A DNA stretch of 64,000 nucleotides from Manihot esculenta (Eukaryota; Streptophyta; Magnoliopsida; Malpighiales; Euphorbiaceae): positions 30,964,158 to 31,028,157 of the forward strand of contig NC_035163.2 of the NCBI RefSeq assembly GCF_001659605.2. Reading direction: 5' to 3'. Under the pieces are notes generated by a model. The model had not been told where the DNA came from. It saw only the letters and a program-made list of their open reading frames with translations, and made no database searches. Each line of letters begins with the position of its first letter. Position 1 is the stretch's first letter. This document shows positions 46,560 to 59,429 of the stretch, piece after piece. Both the position numbers and the translations under genes were made by a program.

Positions 46560-48590
46560 GCCGCTTATTTTTATTTCTATTTGCTTTCTACCCCATTCAA
46601 CACCTTGTTTGGATGATTTCTATCTCTATTACTCAATCATATCGTTTGAAATTATTTATTTTATAATAAAAACATTTAAATGAATTATTATTAAATAATA
46701 TATAATTTCAGTTTTTTAAAAATGTAAAATTAAATAAAGAGTATAAGTTTAGATAATGAACTGAAACTTTTATTTAAAAGAGTTGAAAAATGTTAAAAAA
46801 TATATATATATACTCTCCCCTCACCTCATAAAAATACTAAAAATATTGTTAATATAATGAAAATAATAAATTTTATATTGTCTTTCATTAAATGCATTTC
46901 ATTCATGTTAATTTATTATTAAATTATTTTTACAATAAAACAATTTATTTTCTCAAGAGTATAATAATAAATTGCTATCTCTACAATAAAATAGCTTAAT
47001 TTAAGATGGATAAAAAAATAAATTTATATTTATGGGCAAAAGTAGTATAATTTAAGGAAATAAAAAAGATGATTTTTCTTCTTTTGGTTTGTAAAGAGGA
47101 CGAAAATAAGTAAAGAATGGAAAAAAAATATACTAATTTTAAAAAATGGAAGGAAAATATATTTATATAGTAAATAAAAATCTCTTTTTAAAGTTGTTTA
47201 TAAAAGTATATAATAAAATATTGAATTTAGTTTTTTCTATTTTAAATAAAAATAAAATTATTTTAATTTGAATATTTAAGGAATGAATTAGAGGAGGGAT
47301 TCATGTGAATCTTATCTTTGGTTCCATTATTATATTTGTTGATTGATTGCATATGTTCCATCTCAAGGGAACAGTGGGACTTCCGATCAAATCATTTGTA
47401 TACATAATGCATTCTCTAATCATTTTCTCTGTAAAATTTTTATTTTATACTGAAAATTATAATTCACCTTTTTTAATATAATAATTTACTTATTTATGTT
47501 AAAAAGTACAATTTTATTGGTAGTTTAATAACATAATTTATTTAATGTGGTTTTTGCCATAATTTCAGATTAAAAAAACTCAGATTTTTGTAATCCAAAT
47601 AAATTATTAAATAAATAAAAAAACCATGGTGATTGAAGCATATGTGGATAAGGGAAAAGGAGGCGAAACAGTTAATGACGTGGAAAGTGAAAGGACCAGC
47701 TCATGCCAACGACCATAGGAAATGGCGGTGAAACGTGGAGGACAGTGAATGGCTGAGGAGGGTTTCTTGCTGAGTCAAGTCCAGGCCAGATTTTGGGTAG
47801 ATACGGTTTTGTGGATAAGCATTTTTCGAATTTCTTCTTTACTTGTCAGATTTAGATCGTTTTTGTCTGCATCCACAATAGTGGCCTGAATTATTCCTTT
47901 TTTTTTTTTGGAATTGAGCGAGAGAGTTGAATCTAAAAGCTTCCTTAATTAACTTTAATATATTTATTTATCATTGAATTAAGTGTAATGGTAGTTTGAG
48001 TATTGAAATATAATATATGTTTTATAATTTTTATTTATTTCTTTTAATTATTTTAAATTGGAGTTTTAAATTCAGTTTGTTTGAAATAATAGATTATGAG
48101 TTGGTTAATTTTCAATTTGATTAACTGAATTAACTTTATATATATTATTATTTGTTATGTTTTAAAACTTATTTTTATAAAAAAATTAAAATCCTAATCA
48201 CATGATGTAGCATAAGCAAAGCAAAGCAAGGTGGAAACACCTAGGACTATATATAACCAACATACATGTGTGTTTGTTGGGAGAACAAATGTTTTGGAGC
48301 TTTCAGTGGGATACCCCATATAATAATAATAATAATAATAATACTGGGATTCTGATTGTGATTGTGAGGATTAGTGAAAGCAAATGATCTTTTTTTATTT
48401 TTTTATTTATTTTTAGTGACACTCTGTATCTATGATTGTTCCACAATGCAATATTATTGCATATACATTAACTACTAACAATCCTTTAGCCTATCTTTCA
48501 AGGCAAGGGAAGCAATCACTAATACCCATTTTTGAAACTTCACATCTACAAATTATCTCTTGCAGTTAGATATTAAGGATTTTGCAAAAA
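46560..48590. other. intergenic AT-rich region
   Basis: BAM9 promoter side, then AT-rich DNA. 47620-47900 is of ordinary composition but has no convincing frame. An (AAT)n microsatellite lies at 48320-48343. Confidence 0.5.
48320..48343. repeat. (AAT)n microsatellite
   Basis: About eight uninterrupted ATA/AAT units just before the 3' end of the small Pro/Gly/Cys-rich gene. Confidence 0.9.
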
Positions 48591-48599
48591 GCCACGGGA

Positions 48600-49273
48600 T
48601 TATGGAGGAGGTGGACCTCCAGGACCAGCGGGGCCACCAGGAGGCCCAGGTGGAGGAGGACCAGGTAGGGCACCAGGAGGCACAGGTCCAAGAGGCATTG
48701 GAGGTGCAGGTGGGGCACCAAAACAGTCTTGAAACAACCAGCAACAGCATAAGATATAGAAGCTGCCAGACAAAATTATATCAGTAACAGCTAGTTTTTA
48801 TGAATTAGTAATTATATTAGCATGCTAAATATGCTCGAGATTATTTTGTAATCTTTTCAGTTACTTTGTCCACAAACATTCCATCAAGCCACTTCCACAT
48901 TTAAAAGTGCAAAAAAGTAGAAATAGTTCCTTTAGTTACTACAACTTCTATAAGGAAGACCACCCATCTTTGATTTTGATTGTATAGTCTGTCAATTATT
49001 AACTGATTTATTAAATCCCCATTAAGTAAAAATTACACAATTACATTCCTTTTGTTTTCTTGGTCTAAAAGGGGAGATTTTAACTGTGAGGATTTGGAGT
49101 TCAATTAGAAGATTGTGGAGCTTTAAATAAATATAAAGAAAGAAAGACATGAAACTACGCATCATGTAGAATAATGGAATTGTTGCTTACCAAGATGATA
49201 CTGCACTGAACAAGCCATTGAAGAAACCTCCAGGGAGACCAGGTCCAGGTCCACCAGGTCCAGGTGGCCTCAT
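48600..49273 (-). CDS. small Pro/Gly-rich protein with Cys-rich membrane-like core, 81 aa
   Basis: Two exons, 49273-49191 and 48762-48600. The protein starts MRPPGPGGPGPGLPGGFFNG and continues LFSAVSS. Across the splice site comes a very hydrophobic Cys cluster, CFYILCCCWLFQDCFG, and it ends in a PPG/PGG-repeat tail closing with four Pro. It fits a class of small plant proteins with a proline/glycine head and a single Cys-rich, probably palmitoylated or membrane-inserted segment, reminiscent of CYSTM-type proteins. The plus strand of exon 2 is also open and would encode a Gly-rich peptide, but only the minus strand gives a start codon, clean GT-AG splice sites and a coherent core. Function is unknown; a stress-related membrane role is inference. 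Confidence 0.6.
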
Positions 49274-49279
49274 TTAGCA

Positions 49280-50440
49280 GTCTAGACTACCACTCTGGTG
49301 CCACTGGAAAGAACCCAACTTCCAGATTTGGTAGGAGTCGAGGCAAAGAGTGTAAATATAGTTGTGAGTTGTGTGAGCGTCGGGGCTCAGGCCAATTTAC
49401 AACTTATAGGGAGCATATATTCAAGGACTCATGCCAACTACTTCCTTAGTACAGGTTGGAGAGTTAACAATGGACATGATCCAACTGCCAAACCAGCCAG
49501 TCAAAGCACACCTACTGCTACTATTCTTTTCGACCTACCTCCTCTTTCAACCCAAAAGTAAAAGCAAAAGAGACTTTTGTTGGATGCTCATCCAAGATTT
49601 CAAGCTTGACATATTTGAAAATTGTTGGTTCAAACAAGAAGATGAAAAGCAGTGAACCTTTTGATTTGGTATGAATCTTCTCATGTTGAAGAGCATGTGC
49701 TTGAATCCTCATATTCCATGTCTTTAGCAACCAAAAGCTTTAGAATACTTCACCTTGCTTCATAAATAATTATGCAAAAGTAGAACATCATAACAAGGCT
49801 CCTAATTACCAACCACCAAGAAGAAGACATGTTATGCCTGTTGTACAGTTGAAAGCATTGGAAACACATAAATTTATGCTCAATTACAATGTCCATGTAA
49901 TTATCTTCTGCTAATAACTGCCATTTTCACTCTACAATGAAGTTACAGCATTTGGTACATGGATATCAAATGATTTCTATTTCTTTTGAAATAATTTTTT
50001 TAAAAGTTAAAAAGAATTTTTTTTTTTTTTCGTTTCTAAATATGAGAATCGACCAAAAAAACAATTTATTAAATTTTTCTAAATTTCTAATTCCAAACAA
50101 GCGGTGAGATTAAAACACTAGAAAACTATGTGGAAAACCTTCAAGAAATAACAAGGTAAGAGTAAACAACTGAAACACAAATCCAAGTTACCAATACAAA
50201 TTTATTAATTCTTTCCACTATCTTCAGAAGAAAACAAAAAAACATATACAATGCTAGAGGAACTTCACATAATACAAAATGATATAACAAGGGAAAAGAA
50301 AATTGAATTTAAAAATATTTGACCTCTTCTTGCAATTTAATTGGCTTTCCCGGAACAAATATCAATGGCCAGATTCGTAACTTTGCAGCCTCATGAATAC
50401 TCTTTCAAGTAAACTGAATTTATATTACATGCCTTCCTTC
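49280..50440. other. intergenic region between two minus-strand genes
   Basis: Promoter side of the small Pro/Gly-rich gene and 3' flank of the CDK-like kinase. 49300-49560 is of moderate GC with short frames on both strands. One has C-x2-C and H/C residues faintly like a BED finger, but not enough to call. The rest is AT-rich. Confidence 0.45.
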
Positions 50441-50442
50441 TC

Positions 50443-53400
50443 TTATACCCGAGCAGAAAGTTTATCTTTCTGCTTCTTTCTCCTTGGAGCAACAACTGAA
50501 GCTGTGTCTACCAATGGGCCGGACCACGTCTGCATAGGTGCTTTTGAATACGAGAAATTTGTGGAACTGAATGGGACATCAGGGGGATCAAAGACAGGAT
50601 CAATGTGATGTGAGGAGCCCAATGGATAACCAAGTGCTCCATCTTGGTGAGGTGGAGGAAATTTCTCGCTTTTGCTCTTCGCATTGGCATGTGTTATTAA
50701 ACGCCGCCTCTGTTTCAGGAGAAAAAAGGATTATTACAGTAGATAAAGCTATCATCGCCAGCCAAAGCTGCAAAATTATACATCAGATACATCCAGCCAA
50801 TGGAGATTATTTATTGACATTTTCTTTTTCCCTTAAGACTTGATGAATTGAAGGCAATCAAATTAGTTACCCACCATGCATAATTTTTTTTTTTCGGTCT
50901 GCTAAAACATGAAGCCAATGAAAAAAACAAATTTATCATGACAGTCAAAACAACAAAAGCATGCAAAAGATTTTTATGAATTAGCTTATCTGACTTACAT
51001 CAAGATTGGCTTGAAGCTCGGCATTGGCTTCTGGAGCAGGAAATGCCTTTACCGCTCGATCACGTGGACGTGACTTCTTAATACCATCAGCATTAGACTT
51101 TCCAGCAGCTCTCAATCTACATTAAGAAATGCTTACATTTAAATGTATAGGCACATATATATATTTATATATATATACACAGAGAGGAATGGACATTGAA
51201 AGAAGGGGAGAGAGGGAGTAATGGAAAGAAGAAAAGTATAAACTAGAAAGCCCATGGAAGCTCTTTTCATTGCTGCACAAAACAGACGAACAAAAAGAAT
51301 TCAATAGCACCGAGGTAGGGGTCAATTAAGATCAATGACTAACATTAAAGAACTTTTAGCTCATAGAAGCACAAAAAATGCTGCAATAGTTTTCAGTAAT
51401 TTGTGCTATAATCTGTAGTATGATAAGATCTTTGTCACAGATCTAGGCACGCACACAGTGAAAGTAAAACATCACTCCAGCTAAAAAAAAAAGATTATAA
51501 AATTATTTAAGCTACCCCACCTTCTAGCTTCTTCATCACGTAGTTTAGCATCCATTTCCTTGCTTGGAGGATATTTTGGAAGACTAGAAGGCTCACAAGC
51601 ATAAGGCTTTGTAGTAAAGAACTGCAAAATAAGAGAACAATCAATCAAAATCACCGTAATCCTCCATAAATAGTTGAACAAAATAATTCAAAATTTCTAA
51701 CACGGGTTCCTATGATTTACATGGTAGAGGCCATAGGAAGAAGATCCAACTTCACAATCATAAAGGCTACTGCTAAAGAATTCATCGTTGGTTAATTAAA
51801 TAATTCAAGCTCCTTCATGAGTTGAAAAGGGCATGTTTAAATATGAGACTCAGTGCTACCGAAGTTTAGACAATGTCAATCTCCAAGCATGAAAGATGGA
51901 TTTTATCACTGTAAGTATCTGATTTTTGTAGCTTATTGTCCAAAGATAAAGTTCCAACAAAATATCTGGTAAAACATTATACTACAACGTTTGACAAATA
52001 GTCACAGCACTTCTACTGGCATCTTGGTCAGCATGCAGCAGCTGTGTCTTTAGTGTTAAAATAACATAGTAGAATGCATAATTGCCAATATTGCTTTAAA
52101 AAAGTAAGTTGGGCTTGTGATTAGGCTTTAAGAATGGTTAATCTCACGCAAATCATGCATTAGGGATGCTAAGCTGGGAGTCATTAAAGTTCAATAAAAG
52201 TCCAACCACGTGTAAAACTGAAATCTCAGTCTCCCGATTTCTTCTGTGTTCAAAGTTAGGTATCGATATATTATAAGTAACAAATTGACCAAAAAACATG
52301 TCTTAGTTTAGCCTACAAGAGATGCATTAAAAATAAGCATCCTTTCCTCCATATCCATCACAACAGATGACAACTAAATAAGCATCCTTTCCCCCTTATC
52401 CATCACAACAGATGCCTCCTAAATAAACAACAGGGAAAGAAAAAGAAACAGAAAATAATGTACCATAAGAAAGAAAAACTCACTTCACTCTTCAGTGCAG
52501 CAGTAGCAGTTTGACGTTCCGCTGGGTCAATGGCAAGAAGGGTTTCAATTAGGGGCAGTGATGATAGTGGGAAGTCTTTGAAAGTCTCTGCTATACATCT
52601 CTTGTATGATTGTTGGGGCTTAAATATGGTTGCATGGGGTAGCTTTGACTTTTTCCAATACTCTTCAGAAGGAGAGCCACATAGTTTAAATATCTTGTGT
52701 AATTGCTCCACCTGTGCAATGAGATGAGTGTTTGCATAAAAAGGCAACTTTATCATTTGCACAAAAAACAATTACTTTTTCTTAAACTATCTACTCAGCC
52801 ATGTATGAGAAAGACCAATTCCAATAGACCCAAGGAAAAGCAATTATAGTAGGATTAGCTAGTTTTGCTGGAGACTGATTTAAATGAAATAAATTCAGTT
52901 ATAGTTCCTCCGGGGAGATATTTGTGCATTGTGACTGAAAAAATAACACCAGATATCATCCTCATAACTGAGCTATTCTCCTCGATTAAGGTAGGGTCAT
53001 CCAAGAGACTGTCAGACATGTTAGATTAATGGCAAAAATGTAATAGAGAACCCATAATTTGCAACCGAAACACCAAAGGAAACTGTATGTGAAGGAAACC
53101 ATAATACACATACAAGGTTTAGAAGTTACCTCAGTGCGACCAGGCATGATTGGCTTCCCTGCCAATAGCTCAGCAAGAATGCAACCAGCACTCCAAAGGT
53201 CCACACCCACGCCATAGTCAGTTGCCCCGAGGAGCAGCTCTGGTGGTCGATACCATAAAGTAACTACCCTGCTAGTCATGGGCTGCTTGTGGTTAGGATC
53301 GAAAGAAGAAGCCAACCCAAAGTCAGCAATTCTAAGGATCCCATCATTGCCAATAAGAAGATTTGATCCCTTGATATCACGATGCAGCACATGTAGGTTG

Positions 53401-54517
53401 TGACAGTGTTCAAGGCCAGATAATAACTGATGCATATAACATTTGACCTGCCATGTTCTTATACATAAGGTGAATATATATACAAATCAACAACAAAAAC
53501 TAGGAAGATGCAATTTGAAATTTTATCACCTGAGCCTCTGTGAACTTGATGTTTGGACTTGCTGCGAGTCCAGCCAAATCATGCTCCATGTATTCAAAAA
53601 CAAGGTACAAACTACAAGACATCCTTGAGGTCACCAAACCTTCCAATTTTACAACATTGGGGTGGTCCAAACGACGCAAAATCAAAATTTCTCTAGCCAT
53701 AAATTTTACACTCTCAGGTTCCAAATTGTCAAACCGAACCTTCTTCAACGCAACAATTTTCCCTGTCATGGTATCCCGGGCTTTGTACACATTACTGTAT
53801 GTACCCTGACCAATCTGGTAGGAAGCAAAACAAACACATAATCAGTCTTTAAAATATGAAAAAAAAATACTAAACTAAATTGATTTCTATTTATTGAAGG
53901 GGTTATCTTATCTAAATCCAGGAACAAAGAAAAGCCCCAATATCATCATCTGCCTTCCCTTGATCACTGCCCCACCCTTGAGACAGAAATCGATTGTGGT
54001 CAGTATTAAACTACTTATGCTTTCTAATTAAGGAAACTAAAAAGCACAAAACATATTCCTTCCGTTTTTTCCCCCACATGTTCTCAAGTCTCAACGATTT
54101 AGAAACCATTTGTACTTCACTGAGAAAACAACATAATCTTCCATTTTTGTTTACCTTGTCAAGCTTCTCAAAAGTATCAGCACGTCGCGGGGTCCATCCA
54201 TTGATAGCTTCACCGGCGACGGCGGATAGCCAAGAGGGCCAACCGGCAGCCACCTGTTCACCTTGCACGTGTTTGGGAGGATTACTCAACCTCGGATTTG
54301 GTCTAGAGGACCTCCTTCTCTCACCTCTAGGCCGCACTCTCCCCTCCTCTTCCACCTCCACCTCAGTTTTCTCCTTCCGATCCTCTCCTCCATTTCTAAC
54401 CTGGCTACCAGTTTCCTCCTGCACTCTAGCAACTCTAACTTCCTCCCTCTCTCTTCTCCCTTCCCTCTCCGCCGCTGCCTTCCTCGGAGTCACCTCTCTA
54501 CCAAAGACGCACCCCAT
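50443..54517 (-). CDS. CDK-like Ser/Thr protein kinase (At3g05050/At1g18670-type), 559 aa
   Basis: Seven exons, minus strand: 54517-54155, 53814-53530, 53447-53130, 52711-52484, 51621-51521, 51116-50999, 50709-50443. It starts MGCVFGRE, a good N-myristoylation (Gly2) and palmitoylation (Cys3) signal, so the kinase is probably membrane-attached. Residues 10-80 are highly charged (Glu/Arg). Kinase domain from 122: IGQGTYSNVYKA, Lys145 in VALKK, Asp240 in HRDIKGSN, Asp258 in ADFGLA, TLWYRPPELLLG in the activation segment, and LFKLCGSP-type CDK insert (here IFKLCGSPSEEYW). The helix after the glycine loop reads PESVKFMAREI rather than PSTAIRE. The C-terminal tail (399-559) is basic and Ser/Pro-rich. 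The family is plant CDK-like kinases related to the IBS1 group; the exact substrate is unknown. Divergent from the Rossmann gene. Confidence 0.88.
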
Positions 54518-55090
54518 TTCTCATTCCTCATCACATTCCCACACCAACCCACATTTTTTTCCCTCGTTCTGAGCAAAATATATAGAGAAAGAAAAAAAAA
54601 AACCTAAAAGGAGAAATGGGATTAATTAGAGCGAAGGAGAGAAGTGCATACGCTAATCGAAGAGAAAGAGCTTTTTGAAGACAAAAGGAAGCCAAGTAAT
54701 GATTTGAAGCTGCCCACAGTCGAGAAATATGAGCTAGAAATCACTATACACAAACCCAAAAAAAAATAAAAAATATAAAAAAACAATAAGAAGAAAAAGC
54801 AAAATCTCAAACACAGAGACTATCTTTTTCCAAATAGTGTAAGGTTTTAGTCGGACTTTTTTTCCTGATTGTGATATTTTTCCCTCCCAGAAAAAGAAAA
54901 AAAAAGGCTTTAAAAGGGAAAAGAAAATAATGTTTAGAGAGAGAAAGTGTGGATCTGTTTTCTACTTTCTAGTGGGTCTCTCTCTCTCTGGTCTTTTGTG
55001 TTTTTTTCGTTTTTGACTCTCTCTCAGTAAGAAGGGAAGAGAAGAGAAGAGCTCTCACCATAGTGTGCAGATTGCACAGTAGCCTAGTTG
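54518..55090 (-). promoter_or_regulatory. leader and proximal promoter of the CDK-like kinase
   Basis: Purine/pyrimidine-biased DNA (GAGAGA and CTCTCTC runs at 54935-54985 and 55017-55050) upstream of the kinase start codon. No reliable TATA box was seen. The GA/CT runs resemble core-promoter or GAGA-like tracts of plant signalling genes. Confidence 0.35.
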
Positions 55091-56900
55091 AATTATTTGT
55101 GGAGGTCCTATACCCTGCGGATGATTCTATCTCTTGCATTAATAACTCACGTGACTGGTTGCTCTCACGTGACTTATTCCCTGACGTGGCTATTATCTAA
55201 TGGACTGGCTGGACGAGAGTGGGTATGATGGCCTCTAACAGAACGGCTATCTTTTTGCTTATTGGATGAGAGCTCTCCAATTATGTAGTAACATGTGGAA
55301 AAAATAATAATTGAAAAAACTCGCTTCACCAATATAAGCATGGTTTTCATAATATTTAAAAACATTAATTTATATAATTACAGTAAAACATTTTTCTAGC
55401 CTATTTTTATTCGCATTATTTTACTAAAAATTAAATATTTTTACTAAATTATTTCAAAATTAATAACTTTTTTATTTTATAATGATATTATATTTATATA
55501 AATTAATGAATAAATTATTATATAAAAATTCTAATTTATAATAAATGATGTAATTATTTGCTAAATGAGGGGAATAATTGAAAAATAGTTGCCATTTTTT
55601 TTTTTTTTTGACTTGCACACAGCGAAACAAGGTCCTACGGGAAGTAAACAGAAAGAATATTCCTGGGACTATTGGACTCGGGGCGTCCCCGTGATTAGTT
55701 CAAGGGCGGAGAACTCTGTTTAAGGGTCATTTCTATTTTTAATTTTGTTTTGTTTTAATTTAATTAAATTCAATAATTATACATTTTTTAATTTGAATTG
55801 TATATTTAAAAACCGACTTTGATCAGTCCCATGTGAGTTACATAGTAGGTTGCTGCGGGGGATAGCATTTAATCGCTTTAATTTTAAATTAAATTAAATT
55901 AAATAAATTAAAAATTAAAATTTTAATATTTATAAAAAATAAATTAAATTAACTTTGATCAGAAATCGAATCGAATTAAATTAGTTTGATTTAATTTAAT
56001 TTAATTTGATTCGATTCAATTTGATTAATTTAAATTTTTTTACATTTTATTTTTAATATTTTAAAATTTAATTAAAATATTTTAATTTTAATATAATCTA
56101 ATTTTTCTATATTATTGAAAATAATCTATTATTATCACTAATTGATTCGGTTCGATTTTTTTAATTTTTTTCGATCAAAATCAAATCGAATCAAAATAAT
56201 TAAAAATTTTAAAATTAAAAATTAAATCAAATCGAAATAAATAAAAAACTAAATCGAATTTTTAAATTAATTCGATTCAATTAACTTTTTCAATTTGAAT
56301 CAAATACAGCTCATATACATTTGATTAGTTTATTTTTTTTATTAAACTAAAAAGATATTATCTAAAAATTAATTTTATAAATAATAATAAAAATCAAACA
56401 ACTGAAAATTAAATAAAAAATAATATAGTTCAATTTAAGTTGTTAATTAAATTTATTATTTCTCAGACTTACAAATTACAATAAAAAGATCTTAGTTTAC
56501 CATTTTACAAGTCGAAATGAAAATTGGAAATAAATATAATGAGTGGTTAATTGTTGATTTTTAAAAATTTAATTTCAAACTTTATATTTTTTAGTGTCTT
56601 AAATAAAAATTTAAAATCTAAAACAAGGAAAAACTGAAAATTGGGCAGTGAAAAATTCCTGACATTTCCCTCCAAAATCAACTGTCCAATCATTTTCCTC
56701 ACGAGCAAGGAGCCAAACGGTTCACACCACTTGTAATTCAATGGTTGGCGGGTCGGAAATCTACAATGCCAACCCAACCATCACTAATTCTCTGCATAAA
56801 AAAGCCAGCTAACGTGAATTTCTAGAAAAAAGGTCAAAAAATTCTCCCGGTTCAAGAAAAACCCAATCACGTCTTCGGTGCCCATCTCTCAGTGTTGTCC
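55090..56900. other. intergenic AT-rich region with GATTCGATT inverted-repeat sequence
   Basis: Divergent gap. 55860-56310 holds many TTGATTCGATT/AATCGAATCAA words in both orientations, consistent with a decayed MITE of about 450 bp whose exact ends I cannot place. 56310-56560 is AT-rich. 56640-56960 regains normal composition as promoter and leader of the Rossmann gene. Confidence 0.4.
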
Positions 56901-56963
56901 CTTACAGTCTTATACCCTTCTGATTGTTAGACCACTGCTCGAATTCGAAGCTGATCTCCTTCG

Positions 56964-59423
56964 ATGGCCAACCCATTTCAAGTTTCTGCATCCTCTTCGA
57001 TGGGTATGATTTTATATGTGTGAAAGTAGTTCAGTTCTTGATTGATTAAGGTACTTTATCCTTTTAGTTTGGAGGGGAGGTTGTCTATCTGATTTGTTTG
57101 ATTGTTTTTGTTGCTGAAGGTGCGCCGAATGAAGAATTGAAGGGTGCATCTTCTGGTCTTGTGGGAGAGAATGATCTACTGATAGTTGGCCCGGGTGTTC
57201 TTGGTCGTTTAGTTGCTGAGAAATGGCGCCAGGTACTGTTTGGTCAACCAACTCATTTGGTTATTTGATGGGTGGTCATGTATGTATTTTCTGCGTCGGT
57301 TCATCTATCTCATCCTCAATGTGGGTATTTTTATTGATGGGTTATATTTTAATGTTGGCTAGATTAACTGATTTTGGGTTCTTTAATTTTTGGCTTCGCA
57401 TGTTCAGGCCTATATGGGAATTGTGTGTTTCTTTTGGGATTAATTTGCTGGAGAGGCATCAGTCTCATCCTCAATTCTCTAGAGGTTTTTAATGGGTGGC
57501 TATAGTTTAAATTAGGATTCTTTGCCTTGCATGTTCAGGCCTATATGCTATCTTTTGGTATTAATTTGCTTGGGAGTTAAGATGCTAGTGGTTTGGTTTT
57601 GAGTCTATATCTTTCTATTCTTGAGCAGGAATATCCAGGGTGTCAAGTTTATGGGCAGACTGTGACTACAGACCACCATGATGAGCTGATAAAAATAGGG
57701 ATCAGACCATCTTTGAAGGGAACTAAACTAAATTACCGATTCCCTTACGTCATTTTCTGCGCTCCTCCCTTGCAAACCTCTGACTATCCCGGTGATGTCA
57801 GGTTGTAAACTTGAGAATCGATGTTTCTAAAATGAAAATAGTTGTAATAAGAAATGTAATTTCCAAGGTAGAACGTGCCACTATGTTGTGAATTTGAGCT
57901 CATAAAGACTTCGATATCCATGTATCATGTACTTCCTTGCTATAGTTATAGGTAAGGTGCTGAAGAGTTTTCTCTATGTGGGAGGGAGGAAGAATTGCAT
58001 TCTTTTTTATTGATTTTATTATTTTCCCCTTTAACCTTATGCTATTTTTGGGGGGATCATGATTGCAACAGGGAAGCAGCTTTGAGCTGGAACGGAGAAG
58101 GTTCTTTCTTGTTTACATCAAGCTCTGCACCTTATGATTGCAATGACAACGGACAATGTATTGAGGTGACCAACCTCTTCTTGTCTAATATGAATAATCT
58201 TTTGCTGGTAACAAAACTGAAAAGATAGTTCTCTCAATCTTTTGGACTCAAAAGAGTTCTTCCCTAGCCTACTTTGGGTAGTCTTTATCTTGGGAATATA
58301 TACTGTCAAAGTATTATATATTATTATATATTACAAGTCTCTATGCGTCTGTGCAGGACTCTCCAGTTGTACCAATTGGGAGAAGCCCAAGGACTGATGT
58401 GCTTCTAAAGGCAGAGAAGGAAGTGCTGGAGAGAGGTGGCTCTGTACTGAGGTTGGCGGGACTTTACATATCCTCTCTTAGACTTGAATTGCGAGATTCA
58501 TGAACTGTTTTAAGGGAAATTCCAGGCATTTGAATTGTATTTTGGCTTTCTTTCATTTAACCTTAACTGACCCTACAAAGCAGATAGGGGTGCACATGCT
58601 TACTGGTTGGAGAAGGGGACTGTTGAATTGCGTCCAGATCACATCCTGAATCTCATACACTATGAGGTCAACACTTTGTGCCTTCAAATTTATAATTTCT
58701 ACTTCTTGAATTATGCTCGAAGTACATTAGCATGCCAACTTACTAGTACACAACAAGAAGTTCCATTCTTGGTTTACTTAACATGCTTTAGAAGGTATTT
58801 GTTCATAACTGAAGACTCGCATTCCCAAGTGTCTTTGTGCTACAATTTTCAGTAGTATCATAAACTAGTGAAACTAATTTTTGTTTGGACCTGGTGCTAT
58901 TTTAACAGGATGCTGCTTCCCTTTCTGTTGCAATCTTGAAGAAAAAATTCCATGACCGAATTTTCTTGGGTTGTGACAATCATCCATTATCCAGGTCTGT
59001 AATTGTTGATTATAACCTTTTTACATTTTCAGGGAGTTGATTACGTAAACTAGTGATATTATAGAATAAGTTTGCCTTACCTCTGTAAATTTCTCTGCAG
59101 GCAGGAAGTGATGGATTTGGTTGCTAAAAGTGGGAAATTCACTAAAAAATTCGAAGGCTTTACTGGTAAGCTCCTTTCTGATGTTCGACAAACTCATACC
59201 TGATTCAGGATGAAATTTGACTTTTGTTTCACTTCTGCTCCTTCCCCTTATCCCCTTTCATTTATGTTATTTGGACCATGAAAATTCACACATTGCTAAT
59301 CTTGTTATTTCAGGAACCAGTGATCCTTTAGGCAAGAAATTAAACAACACTAAAACTCGTGAGGAAGTAGGATGGGAGCCAAAATATGCTAGCTTTGCAC
59401 ATTTTCTTGGAGTATCTAACTAG
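56964..59423 (+). CDS. NAD(P)-binding Rossmann-fold protein with an AT-AC intron, 293 aa
   Basis: Nine exons: 56964-57003, 57120-57232, 57629-57801, 58072-58165, 58357-58467, 58577-58666, 58909-58994, 59101-59165, 59314-59423. They join in frame to 293 residues. The dinucleotide-binding motif is GPGVLG at 37-42 (LLIVGPGVLGRLVAEKW). Later blocks are YVIFCAPPLQTSDYPGDV, SVLRLAGLYKADRGAHAYW, RPDHILNLIHYEDAASL and REEVGWEPKYASFAHFL, the pattern of extended SDR/epimerase-like proteins; I recall Arabidopsis At1g19690 as this type. No classical Tyr-x3-Lys is evident, so catalysis is unsure. Intron 5 (58468-58576) starts ATATCC and ends AC and must be spliced by the minor spliceosome to keep the frame. 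This protein appears to lack a long transit peptide. Confidence 0.85.
58468..58576 (+). other. U12-type AT-AC intron
   Basis: The donor is |ATATCCTCTC (U12 consensus ATATCCTTT). A branch-point motif CCTTAAC at 58561-58567 (consensus TTCCTTAAC) lies about 10 bases before the terminal AC at 58575-58576. Joining 58467 to 58577 gives the frame GLY|KADRGAHAYW in phase 0. The only obvious GT-AG alternative (donor 58452, acceptor after 58583) yields AGA TAG, an immediate stop. Confidence 0.85.
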
Positions 59424-59429
59424 CTGGTA

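Noticed and set aside
48560..48787. Plus-strand Glu/Gln-rich frame opposite the small Pro/Gly-rich gene
   Set aside because: A shadow of the minus-strand repeat-rich exon, which has a start codon and clean splice sites.
49300..49440. Possible BED-finger (hAT transposase) fragment with C-x2-C and H/C residues
   Set aside because: Spacing does not fit a BED finger well and no other transposase motif is near.
58452..58583. GT-AG intron in place of the AT-AC intron
   Set aside because: It gives an immediate stop (AGA TAG) and loses the GLYKADRG segment.
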